Shown here one piece after another: positions 16,379 through 18,181 of a DNA stretch of 18,181 bases. Source of the stretch: a bacterium (GTDB lineage Bacteria > Margulisbacteria > Marinamargulisbacteria > JAAEMD01); NCBI GenBank assembly GCA_024225875.1, contig JAAEMD010000472.1, positions 1-18,181 on the forward strand, given 5' to 3'. The notes under the pieces are model-generated. The model was given only the letters and a program-made list of their open reading frames with translations. It was not told the DNA's origin and made no database searches. The position numbers and the translations under genes are program-made. Each line of letters begins with the position of its first letter. Positions within the stretch are counted from its first letter, which is position 1.

Positions 16379-16486
16379 TAATAAAACCCTTTATTTTGAA
16401 ATTATTATCAAGCCAGTCCTGATAAACCTGCCTTTTCCTAAAATTACAGTCCCTGTTTTAAGTAAAGTCCTGCAATAATCCCGGGC

Positions 16487-16515
16487 ATAATATAAGGAGC
16501 TCCTTACATTGTCAA
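16487..16515 (-). promoter_or_regulatory. Strong promoter of porin-feoAB with palindromic operator
   Basis: Reading the minus strand, TTGACA (16515-16510), a 17-base spacer and TATTAT (16492-16487) form a near-consensus sigma-70 promoter. The perfect 14-bp palindrome TAAGGAGCTCCTTA (16493-16506) abuts the -10 and fills most of the spacer, the expected place for a repressor site. It does not look like a standard Fur box. A leader of about 100 bases follows to the porin ATG. The promoter and palindrome are seen directly; iron- or metal-dependent control is inferred from the genes it drives. Confidence 0.75.
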
Positions 16516-16596
16516 TAGTTGTCTCCAGAAAATACTCCGGAAACTATAAAATTCATTTCAGGTGTATCAGTAAACAAGTAGTATTATTGTTGACTG

Positions 16597-16652
16597 GCAG
16601 GATATATCCTGCTTCAGGAGCCGCTTTGTTTCACAAGGCGCTGATATTTTAT
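16597..16652. other. Palindrome and hairpin in the 453-bp divergent intergenic region
   Basis: GCAGGATATATCCTGC (16597-16612) is a perfect 16-bp palindrome. Just after it, AGCCGCTTTG and CAAGGCGCT can pair around TTTCA with one bulge and one G-T wobble, then a T-rich stretch follows. They lie between the porin promoter (leftward) and the ACP promoter (rightward). The palindrome could bind a dimeric regulator; the hairpin might insulate the two transcripts. Apart from the two promoters, nothing else is recognised in 16379-16833. Confidence 0.5.
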
Positions 16653-16709
16653 AAACAATCATAATAGTTAAACAGGTAATATAATTACTTTGAAAGTTTA
16701 TAAAAAGCG

Positions 16710-16738
16710 TTGACAATGGGATATATAAGTCATATTTT
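16710..16738 (+). promoter_or_regulatory. Promoter of the ACP-SDR-ligase operon
   Basis: TTGACA (16710-16715), 17 bases, then TATTTT (16733-16738) form a good sigma-70 promoter reading into the acyl carrier protein gene. The start codon is about 95 bases further on, leaving a moderately long AT-rich leader with AAGGA before the ATG. Role inferred from position and consensus match. Confidence 0.65.
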
Positions 16739-16833
16739 ACACATCATACAGTTTAGATCGTAAAGTATATATGAGGTTTAGATTAGAAAACAGTAGACAT
16801 AAAAAATTAAATTTTAAAAAGGAAGCCTGGTAA

Positions 16834-17136
16834 ATGAAAAGTAAAGTAATAGAAGTGATATATAAATCGATAGATGATATAAAAGACACTGTTTCTAATA
16901 TGAAAGATGTAAATAAATCAAAAGATATGGTTTTATTTGGGAATAAAGGTCTTTTGGATTCTTTAGGCCTGGTTACTCTTGTTGTTTCTGTAGAACAAAA
17001 CCTGCAGGAGCAGCTGGATATATCAGTAACATTAGCAGACGAAAAGGCAATGTCTCAACAAGTGAGCCCTTTTAAAACAATTGATACCCTGGCAGAATAT
17101 ATAATTAAACTGGTTGAGGATAAAAATTATGCATAA
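16834..17136 (+). CDS. Acyl carrier protein
   Basis: This 100-residue protein carries growing or activated acyl chains on a phosphopantetheine arm. The attachment site is Ser43 in GLLDSLGLVTLVVSVE, the usual D-S-L motif at the start of helix II; the flanking acidic helices and the closing helix (FKTIDTLAEYIIKLVED) fit the ACP fold. It is longer than housekeeping AcpP and diverges in sequence, and its neighbours are not fatty-acid synthesis core genes, so it is probably a pathway-dedicated ACP. AAGGA lies before the ATG. Its last eight bases overlap the next gene, showing translational coupling. Confidence 0.88.
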   Translation: MKSKVIEVIYKSIDDIKDTVSNMKDVNKSKDMVLFGNKGLLDSLGLVTLVVSVEQNLQEQLDISVTLADEKAMSQQVSPFKTIDTLAEYIIKLVEDKNYA

Positions 17137-17833
17137 AGATACTACTGTCCTTATTACTGGAACCAGAAAAGGTATTGGGAAATATCTGGTTGAGCATTAT
17201 ATAAATAAGGGGTTTCGAGTAATTGGATGCAGCAGAAACAAAGCAGATTATGAATTTGAAAAATATAAACATTACTGCCTGGATATATCGGATGAAACCA
17301 GTGTGAAAAATATGTTTATGGAAATTAATAAAAAATATAATAGACTGGATATATTAATCAATAATGCAGGAGTAGCTTCAATGAATCACAGCCTGCTTAC
17401 TCCTTTAAAAACAGCACATAAAATAATAGATACCAACTTAATAGGCACCTTCCTTTTTTGTAGAGAGGCAGCAAGATTAATGCAAAGGAATAAGTTTGGC
17501 CGGATAATTAATTTTGTTACAGTAGCTGTACCCTTGAAATTAGCTGGCGAAGCCATTTATTCAGCCTCAAAAGCAGCTGTTTTAAACTTAACTCAAATCA
17601 TGGCAAAAGAGCTTGGTGATATGAATATTACAGTAAATGCCATAGGCCCTACTCCAGTTAAAACAGATTTAATTCGCTCTATTCCAAAACCTAAAATAGA
17701 TAATTTAATAAACAGTCAGTCAATAAGGAGATTTGGAACATTTGAAGATATATCTAATATAACTGATTTTTTCATAAAATCAGAAAGTGATTTTATTACA
17801 GGACAGGTACTTTATCTGGGAGGAGTAACATAA
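17129..17833 (+). CDS. SDR-family ketoacyl reductase with Thr in the Ser position
   Basis: A 234-residue classical SDR, likely reducing a ketoacyl group on the neighbouring ACP. It has TGTRKGIG (10-17), NNAG (78-81), Asn103 in DTNLIG, and Tyr144/Lys148 in YSASK. Thr131 occupies the place 13 residues before the Tyr where Ser is usual. Thr can still donate a hydrogen bond, and similar TVAVPL-containing SDRs may share this, so activity is likely retained. The ATG at 17129 has GAGGA well placed; a TTG at 17114 is less likely. It overlaps the ACP gene by eight bases, and its stop overlaps the next start (TAATG at 17831-17835), so the three genes are tightly coupled. Confidence 0.85.
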   Translation: MHKDTTVLITGTRKGIGKYLVEHYINKGFRVIGCSRNKADYEFEKYKHYCLDISDETSVKNMFMEINKKYNRLDILINNAGVASMNHSLLTPLKTAHKIIDTNLIGTFLFCREAARLMQRNKFGRIINFVTVAVPLKLAGEAIYSASKAAVLNLTQIMAKELGDMNITVNAIGPTPVKTDLIRSIPKPKIDNLINSQSIRRFGTFEDISNITDFFIKSESDFITGQVLYLGGVT

Positions 17834-18181
17834 TGACAATCGAGTTTATGTTAAATCGATTTAAAGTTGATAAAGAGCAACAGGCTGTGATCTGGAAAGA
17901 TAAAATTTACTCCTATGGATGGCTGTTAGAACGAATTACTTACTGGCAGCAACAGTTATCTTTAAATAAAATTAATCCAGGTAATGTTGTTGTTATAGAA
18001 GCTGATTTTTCGCCGGATTCAGTAGCCTTATTCCTGGCTTTAGTTGAGCATAACTGTATACTGGTGCCTCTAACAAACTCTGTGAAAACAAAAAAGAATA
18101 GTTTTATGAAAACTGCTCAGGCTGAAATATCTATTATGATTGATAAAAATGATTTAGTAGATATAAAAAAAATAAATAATA
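17833..18181 (+). CDS. AMP-forming acyl ligase (ANL superfamily), 5' part only
   Basis: Translation from ATG 17833 runs open to the window end, giving 116 residues. The start, IWKDKIYSYGWLLERITYWQ, and then NVVVIEADFSPDSVALFLAL and CILVPLT, match the N-terminal domain of acyl-CoA/acyl-ACP synthetases and amino-acid adenylation enzymes of the ANL superfamily: the FxYxxL-type opening, the G-x-V-V-x-I strand and the conserved helix before the V-P-L turn. The ATP-binding core lies outside, so activity and substrate cannot be judged. The TAATG overlap with the SDR gene makes it the third gene of a coupled unit: an acid activated here could be loaded on the ACP and reduced by the SDR. Confidence 0.8.
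   Translation, partial: MTIEFMLNRFKVDKEQQAVIWKDKIYSYGWLLERITYWQQQLSLNKINPGNVVVIEADFSPDSVALFLALVEHNCILVPLTNSVKTKKNSFMKTAQAEISIMIDKNDLVDIKKINN

Overview
The window is AT-rich DNA from a Gram-negative (two-membrane) bacterium. Evidence for an outer membrane: a CzcC/TolC-type efflux channel, two beta-barrel-like proteins ending in phenylalanine, and a lipoprotein. Strong AAGGAG-type ribosome binding sites are common, and one TTG start is well supported. The sequence alone does not settle the phylum. No rRNA, tRNA, CRISPR array, complete insertion sequence or phage gene was seen.

Layout. (1) Bases 1-5953, plus strand: a heavy-metal efflux operon, made of a small exported Cys-containing protein, a CzcC-type outer-membrane channel, a short CzcB/CusB-type adaptor with His/Asp-rich ends, and a CzcA-type RND pump. 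(2) 6153-8503, plus: an unrecognised 403-residue protein of very AT-rich composition, then an exported glycine-rich protein with a barrel-like C-terminus. (3) 8640-9814, minus: a two-gene unit of a FabG-like dehydrogenase/reductase and a hotdog thioesterase. (4) 10140-11120, plus: a beta-propeller-like (SMP-30/gluconolactonase type) lipoprotein. (5) 11295-12865, plus: a C5-cytosine DNA methyltransferase with an N-terminal ribbon-helix-helix-like segment, followed by a Vsr mismatch endonuclease. (6) 12954-16378, minus: a porin-feoA-feoB ferrous-iron unit. (7) 16834 to the window end, plus: acyl carrier protein, SDR ketoreductase and the start of an AMP-forming acyl ligase, which is the beginning of an acyl-chain pathway continuing outside the window.

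The most unusual signal is a repeated regulatory-looking sequence. Bases 1-59 match the reverse complement of 9885-9944 with about four substitutions and one indel. The element at 9885-10001 is also an imperfect palindrome. Each of the three arms carries CGGACA, exactly 17 bases, then TATA. They point at the efflux operon, the SDR-thioesterase operon and the lipoprotein gene. This could be a shared divergent promoter module joining these three units, or the end of a palindromic mobile repeat flanking a roughly 9.8-kb block. A second clear regulatory signal is the porin-feoAB promoter: TTGACA-17-TATTAT with a perfect 14-bp palindrome filling most of the spacer.
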